From: Haliea salexigens DSM 19537
GTDB taxonomy: Bacteria; Pseudomonadota; Gammaproteobacteria; Pseudomonadales; Halieaceae
Assembly (NCBI RefSeq): GCF_000423125.1
Contig: NZ_AUHJ01000009.1
Coordinates: forward strand, 124,001-188,000
DNA length: 64,000 nt
Reading direction: 5' to 3'
Below the pieces are notes generated by a model, which was given only the letters and a program-made list of their open reading frames with translations, was not told where the DNA came from and did not search any database. Position 1 is the stretch's first letter, and each line of letters opens with the position of its first letter. The position numbers were made by a program, and so were the translations under genes. This document shows positions 54,509-63,613 of this stretch, in pieces.

Positions 54509-55192
54509 CTAGCCGGGCGCGCGCACCAGGGGCCGCCGCGACTGCAGTGCGTCGGGCCCGTCAAGCGGCTGCACGCTTCTGTTGTTACGCAGTAGCATCA
54601 GAGTCCCCACCTGCGCATTCTGCGCCGGGTCCAGCCAGAGGGTGAGGAAGCGGTCCGAACTCAGCTGGCGATTACCCCAACTCGGGTCAGCCAGGTGCAG
54701 TCGCCCGGCGCGATCAATGCCCCGCAGCACGCTGAAATGGGCGACTCCGTCCACCTGCAGACGCACAATCGCCGGCACACGCAGCGACATGAGTCGCTCG
54801 GGTGTCACGGCGAGGCCTGCGGCCTGCACACCGTGATATGTCGCGAGGGCTATCAGGGTGGCATAGGAAACCCCCTGCTCGCGCCAATCCTCGGGCAGCC
54901 CCCAGTCGTCACCGTGCAGTTGCAGCAGCTGTAACAGTTCAGCCTCGGTCACGGGAGTGTCGAGGTACAGGCTAAGGTAGGTCGCCAGTGCCGCCACACC
55001 ACAGGAAAAATCCCGCTGTTGTTTGACGATCCCGGCATCGCGCAGCGCAAGCCAGGACTTGAAGTCCGAGGCCTCACCAGCTTGAGATACCGGCACCAGC
55101 AGGATGCTGCCAAGGTACAACACAACCCCCGTGACCAGACCATGCGCGGCGCGGCGCCGGACCGATCTAGAGCGCAGTCCCTGGCGGCTCAT
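54509..55192 (-). CDS. Periplasmic C39 family peptidase (FapD-like)
   Basis: 227 residues: a basic N-terminus and membrane/signal segment (LVTGVVLYLGSILLVPVSQAGE), then a stand-alone C39 peptidase with Cys64 (KQQRDFSCGVAAL, oxyanion Gln just before), His152 (VDGVAHFSVLRG) and Asp169 (HLADPSWG). Unlike the C39 domains of bacteriocin exporters there is no ABC transporter, so it acts in the periplasm. That is the form of FapD, the protease of the Pseudomonas Fap amyloid operon. It overlaps the upstream small membrane protein gene by 26 bases and shares a locus with a beta-barrel and a small exported CxxC protein. Confidence 0.85.
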   Translation of the reverse strand: MSRQGLRSRSVRRRAAHGLVTGVVLYLGSILLVPVSQAGEASDFKSWLALRDAGIVKQQRDFSCGVAALATYLSLYLDTPVTEAELLQLLQLHGDDWGLPEDWREQGVSYATLIALATYHGVQAAGLAVTPERLMSLRVPAIVRLQVDGVAHFSVLRGIDRAGRLHLADPSWGNRQLSSDRFLTLWLDPAQNAQVGTLMLLRNNRSVQPLDGPDALQSRRPLVRAPG

Positions 55193-55463
55193 AGGTCTCG
55201 CCGGGGGACAACTCCCGCTGCAACTCCGCGAGGGCGTGGCGGCGACTGAGCAGCATCGATACTCCGCTGACCAGAGTGAGGCCAGCCGCCGCCAGGGCCA
55301 GAAATACCGCCACGGGCCAGCGCTCATGGAACAGGGCCAGCAGCAGGGCGACCAGGCTCATCACCGCCACACTGCCCTGAAACAGCAGGCGGATTGAGTG
55401 GCGCAATTCAAGTTGCTCAAAACGATAGTCCCTGAGCTTTTTCTCCAGGGCTGGGTCACGCAT
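55167..55463 (-). CDS. Small two-span membrane protein
   Basis: 98 residues: a charged amphipathic start (RDPALEKKLRDYRFEQLELRHSIRLLFQ), two membrane helices (about 28-45 and 49-72) and a polar tail (ALAELQRELSPGETYEPPG). No family recognised. Its last 26 bases overlap the C39 peptidase gene, so the two are translated together; it may anchor or assist the peptidase. Confidence 0.68.
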   Translation of the reverse strand: MRDPALEKKLRDYRFEQLELRHSIRLLFQGSVAVMSLVALLLALFHERWPVAVFLALAAAGLTLVSGVSMLLSRRHALAELQRELSPGETYEPPGTAL

Positions 55464-55490
55464 CCAGACCTCCTAGACGTCTACACAATT

Positions 55491-55542
55491 GACAGAAAAA
55501 CAGCGCCCGACGACAACAGCATAGTCCATCGATGGGGCGCTG
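55491..55542 (-). terminator. Intra-operon terminator/attenuator hairpin
   Basis: On the minus strand CAGCGCCC and, after a 26-base loop holding the palindrome CCATCGATGG, GGGCGCTG pair up and are followed directly by TTTTTCTGTC. It lies just after the small exported protein gene and before the membrane protein/C39 genes, so it would give more transcript for the upstream part. Confidence 0.6.
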
Positions 55543-55552
55543 CCTGGCCTAC

Positions 55553-55882
55553 TCAGTGAGAATTGAGTTTCGAATTGTTACACACCGCGCAGGAACCACC
55601 ACCGCCGCCGTACTGGGGAACATAGATCCCCCAATAGAAGGACATCAGCGCGATGTCCACACCCGCAATACCGAGAGCAATCGCCAGCGGAGCCAGTCGC
55701 CCGGTACTGGATGCCAGCTCCGGCGCGGAGAGCAGCGTGGCGCCCTCCGGTACCGTGCCCGCGCTGCCGAAGGCACTGGCCACCCAGGGTGGGTCCTGCG
55801 TGGGCGCCGCGCTCGCCGCCAGTGGGTTGAAGATCAATGCAGCCAGCGCCAGGCTGCTGCTCATTGCCGTTAGTGTTTTCAT
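55553..55882 (-). CDS. Small exported glycine-rich CxxC protein, candidate substrate of the C39 cassette
   Basis: 109 residues from the ATG at 55882 (AGGAGA seven bases upstream). A signal peptide (SLALAALIFNPLAASAA) is followed by a polar stretch, a hydrophobic helix-like segment (LAPLAIALGIAGVDIALMSFYWGIYV), a five-glycine run and a C-terminal CAVC motif before NNSKLNSH. Fap fibre proteins also carry a CxxC near the C-terminus, but no amyloid repeats are seen here. The neighbours (C39 peptidase, beta-barrel) and a terminator right after the gene fit an abundant exported precursor. No known family recognised. Confidence 0.7.
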   Translation of the reverse strand: MKTLTAMSSSLALAALIFNPLAASAAPTQDPPWVASAFGSAGTVPEGATLLSAPELASSTGRLAPLAIALGIAGVDIALMSFYWGIYVPQYGGGGGSCAVCNNSKLNSH

Positions 55883-55955
55883 GGTACGTCTCCTTGTACA
55901 CAGATTATCCTGCTGTGAACCGTGCCCTCGTGGCAGGCCCATCGCCACTCCCACG

Positions 55956-56813
55956 CTAGAATTGGTAGTGCCAGTCGACACCCACGCTGGCCCCGCGACC
56001 GCCACTGGTAGCGACACGCGTGTCAACGAAAATAATCGAGTCGCGGCCTGCCTGCAGGCCCAGGCCGAAAGAGAGATCGGTCTGGTAAAGGCTGCCCGCA
56101 GGGCTCACCGCGTCGACACGGTCGGCTGCCACATATTGCCAGGAGAGCCCGCCGATCAGTGTTACACGAGGGTTCACCGCAAAATTGACTTGTGGCTGGA
56201 AGCGCAGAATGTCGCCCGGATCGTAACGACTCGGGCCAATGCTGCGCGCGCCGCGCCACTCGTAGAGAGCCGCCAGGGAAAGCACCACCGGATCAAGCGC
56301 ACGGTAGACGTGCGCCCCGACACGCAGCGACTTGCCGAGGTAACGCTCATCCGGTGCCAGCCAACTGGTTTCCAGCGCATCGAGGCCGGTCGTGAGCAAC
56401 AGCGCCGGGGTTTTCGTATCCGGTGACACCAGCCAGTTGGCACCCAGCCCCAGCGCGTATTCGTCGCCGCCACCGGACGCTCCCGGGCGCTGCCAGTCGA
56501 CGCGGGTCCGCCGCACACTGGCGTTGACCTCGACAGTACGACCGAGACCGTAGCGCAGCCGCGTAACCGCCGTTGCGGACCGGGTTTGGTGATCGACGAG
56601 CGGAAGTGGCGAGGTACCCGGGATGTCCGGCATGCCGCCGAATAGCACACGATCCGTGCTGCTATAGCCGAGCACGGTCTGCAGCTTAAGTGTGCTCCCG
56701 GTCACCAGCAATTCTTCAATATTGAGGGGCAACTGGGCGGCTGCCGACAAGGGCAAGAGAAGTAGCATGAAGAGCACACCGGACAGCACACGTTGACTTG
56801 TTTGCAGTGGCAT
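55956..56813 (-). CDS. Outer-membrane beta-barrel protein of the C39 cassette
   Basis: 285 residues with a signal peptide (LSGVLFMLLLLPLSAAAQ) and alternating amphipathic strands to a terminal Phe (GVDWHYQF). ATAVTRLRYGLGRTVEVNASVRRTRVDW resembles the phenol_MetA_deg/transporter barrel group, to which the barrel part of FapF also looks related; the long coiled-coil plug region of FapF is absent, with only about 15 residues between the leader and the first strand. AGGAG precedes the ATG. It is the first gene of the cassette, 73 bases before the small exported protein gene. Confidence 0.72.
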   Translation of the reverse strand: MPLQTSQRVLSGVLFMLLLLPLSAAAQLPLNIEELLVTGSTLKLQTVLGYSSTDRVLFGGMPDIPGTSPLPLVDHQTRSATAVTRLRYGLGRTVEVNASVRRTRVDWQRPGASGGGDEYALGLGANWLVSPDTKTPALLLTTGLDALETSWLAPDERYLGKSLRVGAHVYRALDPVVLSLAALYEWRGARSIGPSRYDPGDILRFQPQVNFAVNPRVTLIGGLSWQYVAADRVDAVSPAGSLYQTDLSFGLGLQAGRDSIIFVDTRVATSGGRGASVGVDWHYQF

Positions 56814-56916
56814 CGGCGACTCCTATCCAGCACACATTCTCTCAAGTGGCTGTCAGCATCGCCGATTGCGCTACTCAGGGGTACGTCAAACCCGGTCGAT
56901 TCTCATCAATTGCACC

Positions 56917-58296
56917 CTATCCCCCGTGGTTTCCGCGCGCGAGAGGTCCGGGGTCGAGCAAGCGGGCGAGCGTGTCCCGTGACATGCCAGTGTCCTCCTC
57001 CGCCACATCGAGTACCGGTCGCCCCTCCGCGACCGCCCGCTTGGCAATGGCCGCCGCGGCCTCGTAGCCAATTTCGGGATTCAGGGCCGTAACCAGCACA
57101 GGGTTGCGCGCGAGGGTCGCCGCGGCGTGGTCAGCAAGCGGTTGCAGCCCCGCCAGGCAGTCCGTCATTGATGCACAGCTCCCTGTGAGAAGCGCGATGC
57201 TGTCCAGCAGTTTGTCTGCAATGAGTGGCAACATGACGTTGAGCTGGAAGTTCCCCGACTGCGCCGCCAACACGACAGTCGCATCGTTGCCCAGCACCTC
57301 GGTAGCGGCCATCAGCACCGCTTCGGGAATCACCGGGTTCACTTTGCCCGGCATGATAGATGAGCCCGGCTGCAGCGCCTCAAGCTGCAGTTCGCCCAGG
57401 CCCGCGAGCGGCCCTGAGTTCATCCAGCGCAGGTCGTTGCCCATCTTGATGAGGACCAGCGCGATACTGCGCAGGCAACCAGAACACTCCACAGCAGTCT
57501 CCTGAGCGGCCATCCGCGTCGCGGGCATTGCAGCCGCAGTCAGGCTGAATCCCACCCGCTCGCTCAAGCGCTCCAGCAAAGCCTCCACGTAGCCCGGAGG
57601 CACATTGACGCCGGTACCGACTGCGGACCCGCCAATAGCCAGCGCACACAGCCGTGGCTGCAGATCGGCCAGCCGCTGGCGGCAGTCCTGCAACTGCGCC
57701 GCCCAGGTACGCAGCTCGAAACCGAGGGTGACCGGCATGGCATCCATGAGATGTGTGCGACCGGTCTTCACCACAGCCTCAAGCTCATCCCCCCGCCGGC
57801 ACAGCACCTCCTCCAGTTGCCCGAGCGCAGGCAGCAGGCGCGTGCGGATCTCCCGGGCTGCAGCGATGGCCGTGGCAGAAGGCACAACGTCGTTGCTACT
57901 CTGGCTGCAGTTGACATGATCGTTGGGGTGCACACGCTCACCCAGGGCACGGCTGGCCAGGCTCGCCAGCACTTCATTCATGTTCATATTGCTGCTGGTG
58001 CCGGAACCGGTCTGGAACACCGGCACCGGAAAGGCATCGTCGTGGTGCCCGCTCGCGACCGCCTCCGCCGCCTCGACAATCGCCGCTGCCAGTGCCGGGC
58101 TCAGCGCGTCTACCTTCGCGTTGGCCTGTGCAGCCGCGGACTTCAGCAGGGCCATCGCGTGCAAAAATGGCGGCGGCATGGTGCGTCGGGGAGCGATTTG
58201 GGTATGATTGAGCGCGCGTTGGGTCTGCGCGCCATACAGCGCGCTGCGGGGCACCTGCACCTCGCCAAGGCTGTCTGTTTCTGTACGGGTTGTCAT
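56917..58296 (-). CDS. fumC: Class II fumarate hydratase (fumarase C family)
   Basis: 459 residues converting fumarate and malate in the TCA cycle. The family signature GSSIMPGKVNP is intact, with FQTGSGTSSNMNMNEVL, SQSSNDVVPSAT and the THLMDAMPV catalytic region. After the signature it reads VIPEA instead of the TQCEA of the E. coli enzyme; this form is the one seen in mycobacterial-type fumarases, and aspartases share part of it, so a related lyase activity cannot be fully excluded. AGGAGGG precedes the ATG. It is a single gene divergent from the truncated TonB receptor gene. Confidence 0.85.
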   Translation of the reverse strand: MTTRTETDSLGEVQVPRSALYGAQTQRALNHTQIAPRRTMPPPFLHAMALLKSAAAQANAKVDALSPALAAAIVEAAEAVASGHHDDAFPVPVFQTGSGTSSNMNMNEVLASLASRALGERVHPNDHVNCSQSSNDVVPSATAIAAAREIRTRLLPALGQLEEVLCRRGDELEAVVKTGRTHLMDAMPVTLGFELRTWAAQLQDCRQRLADLQPRLCALAIGGSAVGTGVNVPPGYVEALLERLSERVGFSLTAAAMPATRMAAQETAVECSGCLRSIALVLIKMGNDLRWMNSGPLAGLGELQLEALQPGSSIMPGKVNPVIPEAVLMAATEVLGNDATVVLAAQSGNFQLNVMLPLIADKLLDSIALLTGSCASMTDCLAGLQPLADHAAATLARNPVLVTALNPEIGYEAAAAIAKRAVAEGRPVLDVAEEDTGMSRDTLARLLDPGPLARGNHGG

Positions 58297-58453
58297 CGCA
58301 CCCTCCTTTCATAAACGAGCCAGCGAGCGGTCAGCGTAACAGACTGCTGTGGCAAGGGACCAACAGCAAGACGCGCCGGGGTATTGTGTCGGCGTGAGGT
58401 AATCACCTAGTATTGATGTTGCGTCACTGGCCCCGCAGAGGGTCAGACATAAC

Positions 58454-60736
58454 ATGCAGGCACTGTCAGATTACGTTCCGAACCTGTACGTCGCGGCCGC
58501 ATCGGTCAACACCAACATTTACCTGCGCGGGGTGAGTTCCGGCAACAACCAGGGGTTTGAGCAATCAGTGGGCATGTATATCGACGGCATCTACATGGGC
58601 CGTGGTCGCCAGTATCGCTCGGGTTTCCTCGACCTGGAACGGGTAGAGGTTTTGCGCGGCCCGCAGGGCACCCTGTTCGGCAAGAACACCGTCGCGGGGG
58701 CCGTCAACATCATCAGTGCATCACCGGACCCGGGCGAGGGCTTCAGCGGTGAAATCGCCGCCAGCTTCGAATCACACGATGGGCAGTTGCTGGAAGGCTT
58801 CGTACAGGGGTCGCTGACCGACACCTTCGCAACACGTCTGGCATTCAAGACGCGCATGACTGATGGCTACATGGACAACGAATTCCTCAATCGCTCCGAG
58901 GGTGAGATCGACGAAACCGCCTTCCGCCTGACAACAGTCTGGCAACCCAGCGACGAACTCAGCGTGAACTTCAAATACAGCAACACGGAGTACGAGCGTA
59001 TCGGTTCGCCTTCCACCACCAAGCGCTACCTGGACCCGGCAAGCCGCGACGAATTGTTTCCCAACCGCTCGGCCTTTGCCACCATCGCCTACCTGCTGAC
59101 CGACAGCTATTTCCCTGACTTTGACGAGATTGGGCAGCGGGAGTTTGTCACCTTCAAGGATAACGGCGTAGGCAGCGGCAGCCTGGGCATCGGCAAGAAC
59201 CCCGATGGCAGCGACGAGGACTTCGACAACTTCGCACTGAATATCGATTACGAACTCCCCGGCGGCACTTTGACCTCAATCACAGGGTGGTCGGAGTACC
59301 AGTATATCGACGGCGTAGACGTCGACTGGTTACCGCTGCAGTTTATCCATCGGGACGATAACCAGGAGTTCGAACAGTTCAGCCAGGAGTTTCGTTTTGC
59401 CTCACCCGGCGGTGAGTTCTTCGACTACGTTGCAGGCGTGTATTACGAGGAAAGCACGCTCAAATTTGATCGCCGCGTGACGCTGGATGCCAACATGAAT
59501 GGCCTGGTGCCCGGCTTGCTGGGTGTGGACAGCCTGTTTGCGCTGGTCAGTGGCGGCGCCTACTCGGCTGAGCAGATTGGCCGCAACCACCTTTATGACC
59601 AGGATGCCGACTCCTTCGCCGTGTTTGGCCAGGGCACATTCAACCTCAGCGACAGCGTGCGGGTTACGGTGGGCCTTCGCTATACGGAAGAAAACAAGGA
59701 AGTGGACACCAACCAGTTCCTCAGTGACAGCATCACGGGAATGGATAATCCCTCGGAGGACTTCTTCCTGCGCTTCATCCAGGCGACCAGCTTCAACGCC
59801 TATATTTACGACTACGAACAGGAGCGCAGCACCGACAAGTGGCTGCCATCAGTCAACGTGCAGTGGGACGCCACGGAAAACAGCATGCTCTACGCGAGCT
59901 TCTCCCAGGGCTTCAAGAGCGGCGGCTTCACTGACGCCGACGACGGCGAACCCGGTGACCTCACACCCGGCGCCTTCCCCTGCGTTCCCGGCCAGCCGGT
60001 TGAGGCCTGTTACGACCCCACCAACCCGAACGAGGATTTCGAGTTTGAAGATGAAGAGGTGGATGCCTTCGAGGTCGGCGGCAAGCACACACTGCTGGAC
60101 GGTGGCATGACCGTCAACTGGGCCGCTTTCTATACCCAGTACGACAACCTGCAGACCTCGATCTTCAAAGGCCTCGGTTTCGGCGTCACCAACGCCGCCA
60201 AGTCGGAGATCAAAGGCCTGGAGGTCGATATGCTCTGGCAGGCGACCGACCATCTGCGCCTCGGCCTCAGCGGCGCCTATCTGGATGCCACGTACGATTC
60301 CTTCGTGGACGCACCGTGTACAGCCATACAACTTGACGTGGACCCGCTCTGTGGCACGCCCGGTGGCTTCACGAGCAATGACCTCTCCGGTGCCGTAACC
60401 ACTTTCGCACCCGAGTACACGGGCACCTTCACGTTTGACTATGACTACCCGATGAACAATGGCCTGGAGTTGTTCCTGTCAGGCGAAGCCAACTACCGTG
60501 ACAGCTTCGAGCCGGGCGGCGACAATGACCCGATCGATCGCATCGACTCCTACAGCAAGGTGAACTTGCGCACCGGTCTGCGCGGCGAAAACTGGGAAAT
60601 CATGGCGTACGGGCGCAACATCTTCGATGAAGAGGTGCTGGTGCAGAGCTTTGACACGCCGGTGCTGGCGGGCACGCACAGTCAGTTCGTCGACGAAGGC
60701 CGCATTATCGGCGTCAGAGCCAAGTACTCGTTCTAG
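58454..60736 (+). pseudogene. TonB-dependent receptor lacking signal peptide and TonB box (5'-truncated)
   Basis: The 760-codon frame starts within the plug domain (MQALSDYVPNLYVAAASVNTNIYLRGVSS), continues through VEVLRGPQGTLFGKNTVAGAVNI and a complete barrel to the terminal KYSF. A full receptor needs about 80-110 more residues at the front (signal peptide, TonB box, start of the plug). Upstream, the frame meets a stop at about 58407 with no start codon between, and only 157 bases separate it from fumC, so the missing part is deleted rather than frameshifted. Without a leader the product could not reach the outer membrane. The long barrel frame is otherwise undamaged, so the loss looks recent, or an assembly or start-site surprise is possible. 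Confidence 0.75.
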
Positions 60737-60753
60737 CTCCGTCTGCGCAACTA

Positions 60754-60789
60754 TAAAAAAGCCCGGCTTTCACGAGCCGGGCTTTTTTT
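60754..60789. terminator. Bidirectional rho-independent terminator
   Basis: AAAAAAGCCCGGCT, a six-base loop and AGCCGGGC followed by seven T. It lies between the convergent TonB receptor and TolC-OmpA genes and is symmetrical enough to work in both directions. Confidence 0.9.
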
Positions 60790-60814
60790 GTTGACCGATT
60801 GGGTCTCCCCGCAA

Positions 60815-62650
60815 TCAGGACCCGCTGCTATCCAACACCAGGTCGACCCGACGATTGAGCGCCCGGCCTTCGGCGGTGGTGTTATCAGCAATCGGGCGGC
60901 TCTGGCCATGCCCTACTGCACTGATCTGCGTATCGCGCACCGCGTACTTCTCCACCAACAGACTGCGCACGGCGTTGGCACGACGCTCGGACAGCCACTG
61001 GTTGTAAACCGCGGTGCCGCTTATGTCGGTGTGGCCTTCGACAATTGCCACCACGTCCGGGTTGGCTTGCAAAAATGCTGCCGCCCTGCCGATCTCCTCG
61101 TCAAAGGCGCTGGTAATGAGTGAGGAGTTGACCGCAAATTGCACGTTCAGTGATGCTGCCACCCGGTTGTCGCCAACGCTGCGGTAGCGGCTCGCATCCT
61201 GACTGCTGCTGGCACTGGCCAGGCGCGCCAACAGAGCCTCCTTGTCGACTTTCACTGCCGGTGGCGCATCCAGTGGACACAGCGCCTGGCCATTGGGGTC
61301 GTCACCGCGGGCGAGTTCAAGATTGTACTCGGCAATCTGCTCCGCATTGAGCCTGTCGACATCCATGGCGGCACGCAACAGCCCCATATTCGACAGCGTG
61401 CGCGTTTGCGCCGCTCGCAGGGCTGCCTGGGCGCTCACATAGGCACGCTCAGTTTCGAAGTACTCGTTCTGTGAATCCAGCAGGTCGAGCAGGCTGCGCT
61501 GACCGAGATCGAACTGGTCCTGGTAGGCACGGCGCGTCTTGTCTTGTGACACTCGGTTGCGGCCGAGGAACACCACCTGCTGCTCCAGCGCCTGAATGTC
61601 GTTGAAGGCAATCATGGTGTTCTGACGCACGTTCAGGCAGGCCTGCTTGCGCTCTTCCAGCGCCGAGTTGTAGCGGTTGTAAAACTCCCGCTTGCGAGCG
61701 CTATCGGCACCGCCCCGGAACAGGTTGTAGTTGAGCACCAGTTCTACAGCCTCTTCGTCATAACGGCCATCCAGGCCATCTGTGTCGTGCTCGATTTCGT
61801 TGCGGTAGCGAAAATCCACCCGCGGCATGAAGGGCGCGTTGGTGCGGTTCAGGTTGGATTGGGCGGCACGCAGGTTTTCGATAGCAGCGTTAATTTCCGG
61901 GCTTTTCTCGTAGGCCACATTGAGCGCCGTTTCACGCAGCTCGGGAATGCGTGAGGATGGAATTTTCGGCATGCTCAGGCTATCCGCCGGCACATTGCCC
62001 ACAATGCGCTGGAAGCGCGTCTGCACGTCATGCAGGTTGGTCATCTCTGTGAGCAGGTTCGACTCGGCCAGCGCGACTCGCGCCGCAGCCTGCTCCAGGT
62101 CAACACCCTGGCTCACGCCACCTCGGGTGCGTTCGGCAATCTTGTCATACACTTCACGGTGGTACACGTAGTTGTCTTCGGCAAAGCGCACCAGTTGCTG
62201 GTAGCGCACCGTATCCAGATAGGCCTGCGCGGCCTCCAACGCGATCTCTTCCGAGGCACGCTGCAGCTCGTAGTACTGATTCAGCTTGGAGAATCCGAGG
62301 GCACGCACGTCTTCACGGGTGGCGAAGCCATCAAACAACATTTGCGTGATAGTGAACCGTGTCGCGTCGCGGGTGTAGCTGCCGAGGTCCACGAGCGGGG
62401 TTTCACGCTCCTCACGACCAATTTCAGAGCTCAGGTCAACACTGGGGAAATAACCACCCTCTGCCGCACGCTGTGCTTCACGGGTCGCTTCAAAGTTGTA
62501 CCACGCCGCATTGACCCGTGGATTGGTGAGTACGGCCTGGGTAACCGCCTCCCGAAAGTCGGCGACCGGCTGCGCTTGTGCTGCCGCGCCCTGAGACTGC
62601 AGCAGACCTGTCGCCAACACGGCGACCGCCAAACAGAGTTGCTTTTTCAT
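60815..62650 (-). CDS. TolC-family outer-membrane channel fused to OmpA peptidoglycan-binding domain (LapE-like)
   Basis: 611 residues. Signal peptide (CLAVAVLATGLLQSQGAAA), then a TolC/AggA-type outer-membrane efflux region (about 30-450; FREAVTQAVLTNPRVNAAW, AYLDTVRYQQLVRFAEDNY, FDLGQRSLLDLLDSQNEYFE), a short linker and a C-terminal OmpA domain (about 490-611) with VQFAVNSSLI, VVAIVEGHTDISGTAVYNQWLSERRANAV and GHGQSRPIADN. TolC partners of large-adhesin type I secretion systems (LapE) are coded beside lapG/lapD, as here, but an OmpA tail is unusual. The tail should tie the channel to peptidoglycan. AAGGAAAGGG precedes the ATG. Confidence 0.9.
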   Translation of the reverse strand: MKKQLCLAVAVLATGLLQSQGAAAQAQPVADFREAVTQAVLTNPRVNAAWYNFEATREAQRAAEGGYFPSVDLSSEIGREERETPLVDLGSYTRDATRFTITQMLFDGFATREDVRALGFSKLNQYYELQRASEEIALEAAQAYLDTVRYQQLVRFAEDNYVYHREVYDKIAERTRGGVSQGVDLEQAAARVALAESNLLTEMTNLHDVQTRFQRIVGNVPADSLSMPKIPSSRIPELRETALNVAYEKSPEINAAIENLRAAQSNLNRTNAPFMPRVDFRYRNEIEHDTDGLDGRYDEEAVELVLNYNLFRGGADSARKREFYNRYNSALEERKQACLNVRQNTMIAFNDIQALEQQVVFLGRNRVSQDKTRRAYQDQFDLGQRSLLDLLDSQNEYFETERAYVSAQAALRAAQTRTLSNMGLLRAAMDVDRLNAEQIAEYNLELARGDDPNGQALCPLDAPPAVKVDKEALLARLASASSSQDASRYRSVGDNRVAASLNVQFAVNSSLITSAFDEEIGRAAAFLQANPDVVAIVEGHTDISGTAVYNQWLSERRANAVRSLLVEKYAVRDTQISAVGHGQSRPIADNTTAEGRALNRRVDLVLDSSGS

Positions 62651-62897
62651 GGAACCCTTTCCTTAGGTTGAACAACATCAGCCCGCACCTGCACGGCTGG
62701 TTTCCTACCTGCTCAAAACGCTGCTATTGTACTGTAACTGGTGTCTCCGCTGACATTTCCAGCCGGTAAAACTATGACTTCCATCACAAACAGCAACGCC
62801 CGGAACGCGGTTGACAACAAATCGCGCAGCCTTGCCTGAATTTCACGTAGACTCGGCGGTGCACGCAGGCAATGCCAGCCGGCACTGGAAGAACGCA

Positions 62898-63587
62898 ATG
62901 CTCTCACTGGGTAATCCTCTACAGCGTGTCTCCGGGCTCATCGCCCTCTCACTGGTGGTGACCCTGTGCGCGGCGATCCTGCTGGCCAAGGCTGATCTGG
63001 ATCGCATGGAGCGCATCGCGATGAGCCGTCATGGCCCGGAGACAGCCCTTACGGTTGGCCGCTGGCGGGCGATGCTCGACGCACTGGGCGCGCTTGATGA
63101 CAGGCAGAAAATCGAACGTGTAAATGCCTACTTCAACAGGCTTGCACGCTGGCGGCAGGATATCGACATCTGGCAACAGCACGACTACTGGGCCACACCG
63201 CTGGAGCTGATGGCCCGGCGTGAGGGGGATTGCGAGGACTTCAGTATCGCCAAGTACATGACACTGCTGCTGGCGGGTGTGGATGTGCACAAGATGCGCA
63301 TTACCTACGTGAAGGCCCGACTCGGCGGCAATTACGGCAACGTGACCCAGGCGCACATGGTGCTGGCCTACTACCCCACACCGAACGCAGACCCACTGAT
63401 ACTCGACAATATGATCTCCGAGGTGCGGCCCGCCTCACAGCGCGAGGACCTGAAACCGGTTTTCGGCTTCAACAGCGAGGGACTCTGGGTCGGCGGTAGT
63501 AGTGCGCCGGCCATCAACAATCCGGCCGCCAGGCTGTCGCGCTGGCGCGATCTTCTGCGACGCATGGCCGCCGACGGGCTGGGCTGA
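62898..63587 (+). CDS. lapG: LapG-type periplasmic cysteine protease
   Basis: 229 residues from the ATG at 62898 (GGAAG eight bases upstream). A membrane/signal segment (LIALSLVVTLCAAILLAKA) precedes the transglutaminase-like protease with Cys112 (EGDCEDF), His153 (AHMVLAY) and Asp170 (LILDNMI); the acidic residues around Cys112 fit the calcium site of LapG. It clips the N-terminal retention module of a giant surface adhesin, releasing the cell from biofilm when c-di-GMP falls. The adhesin is not in this window. A perfect TTGACA lies at 62811-62816 but no good -10 follows. The next gene is lapD. Confidence 0.93.
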   Translation: MLSLGNPLQRVSGLIALSLVVTLCAAILLAKADLDRMERIAMSRHGPETALTVGRWRAMLDALGALDDRQKIERVNAYFNRLARWRQDIDIWQQHDYWATPLELMARREGDCEDFSIAKYMTLLLAGVDVHKMRITYVKARLGGNYGNVTQAHMVLAYYPTPNADPLILDNMISEVRPASQREDLKPVFGFNSEGLWVGGSSAPAINNPAARLSRWRDLLRRMAADGLG

Positions 63588-63613
63588 TACAGGACAACTG
63601 AGGGAAAACCGCC

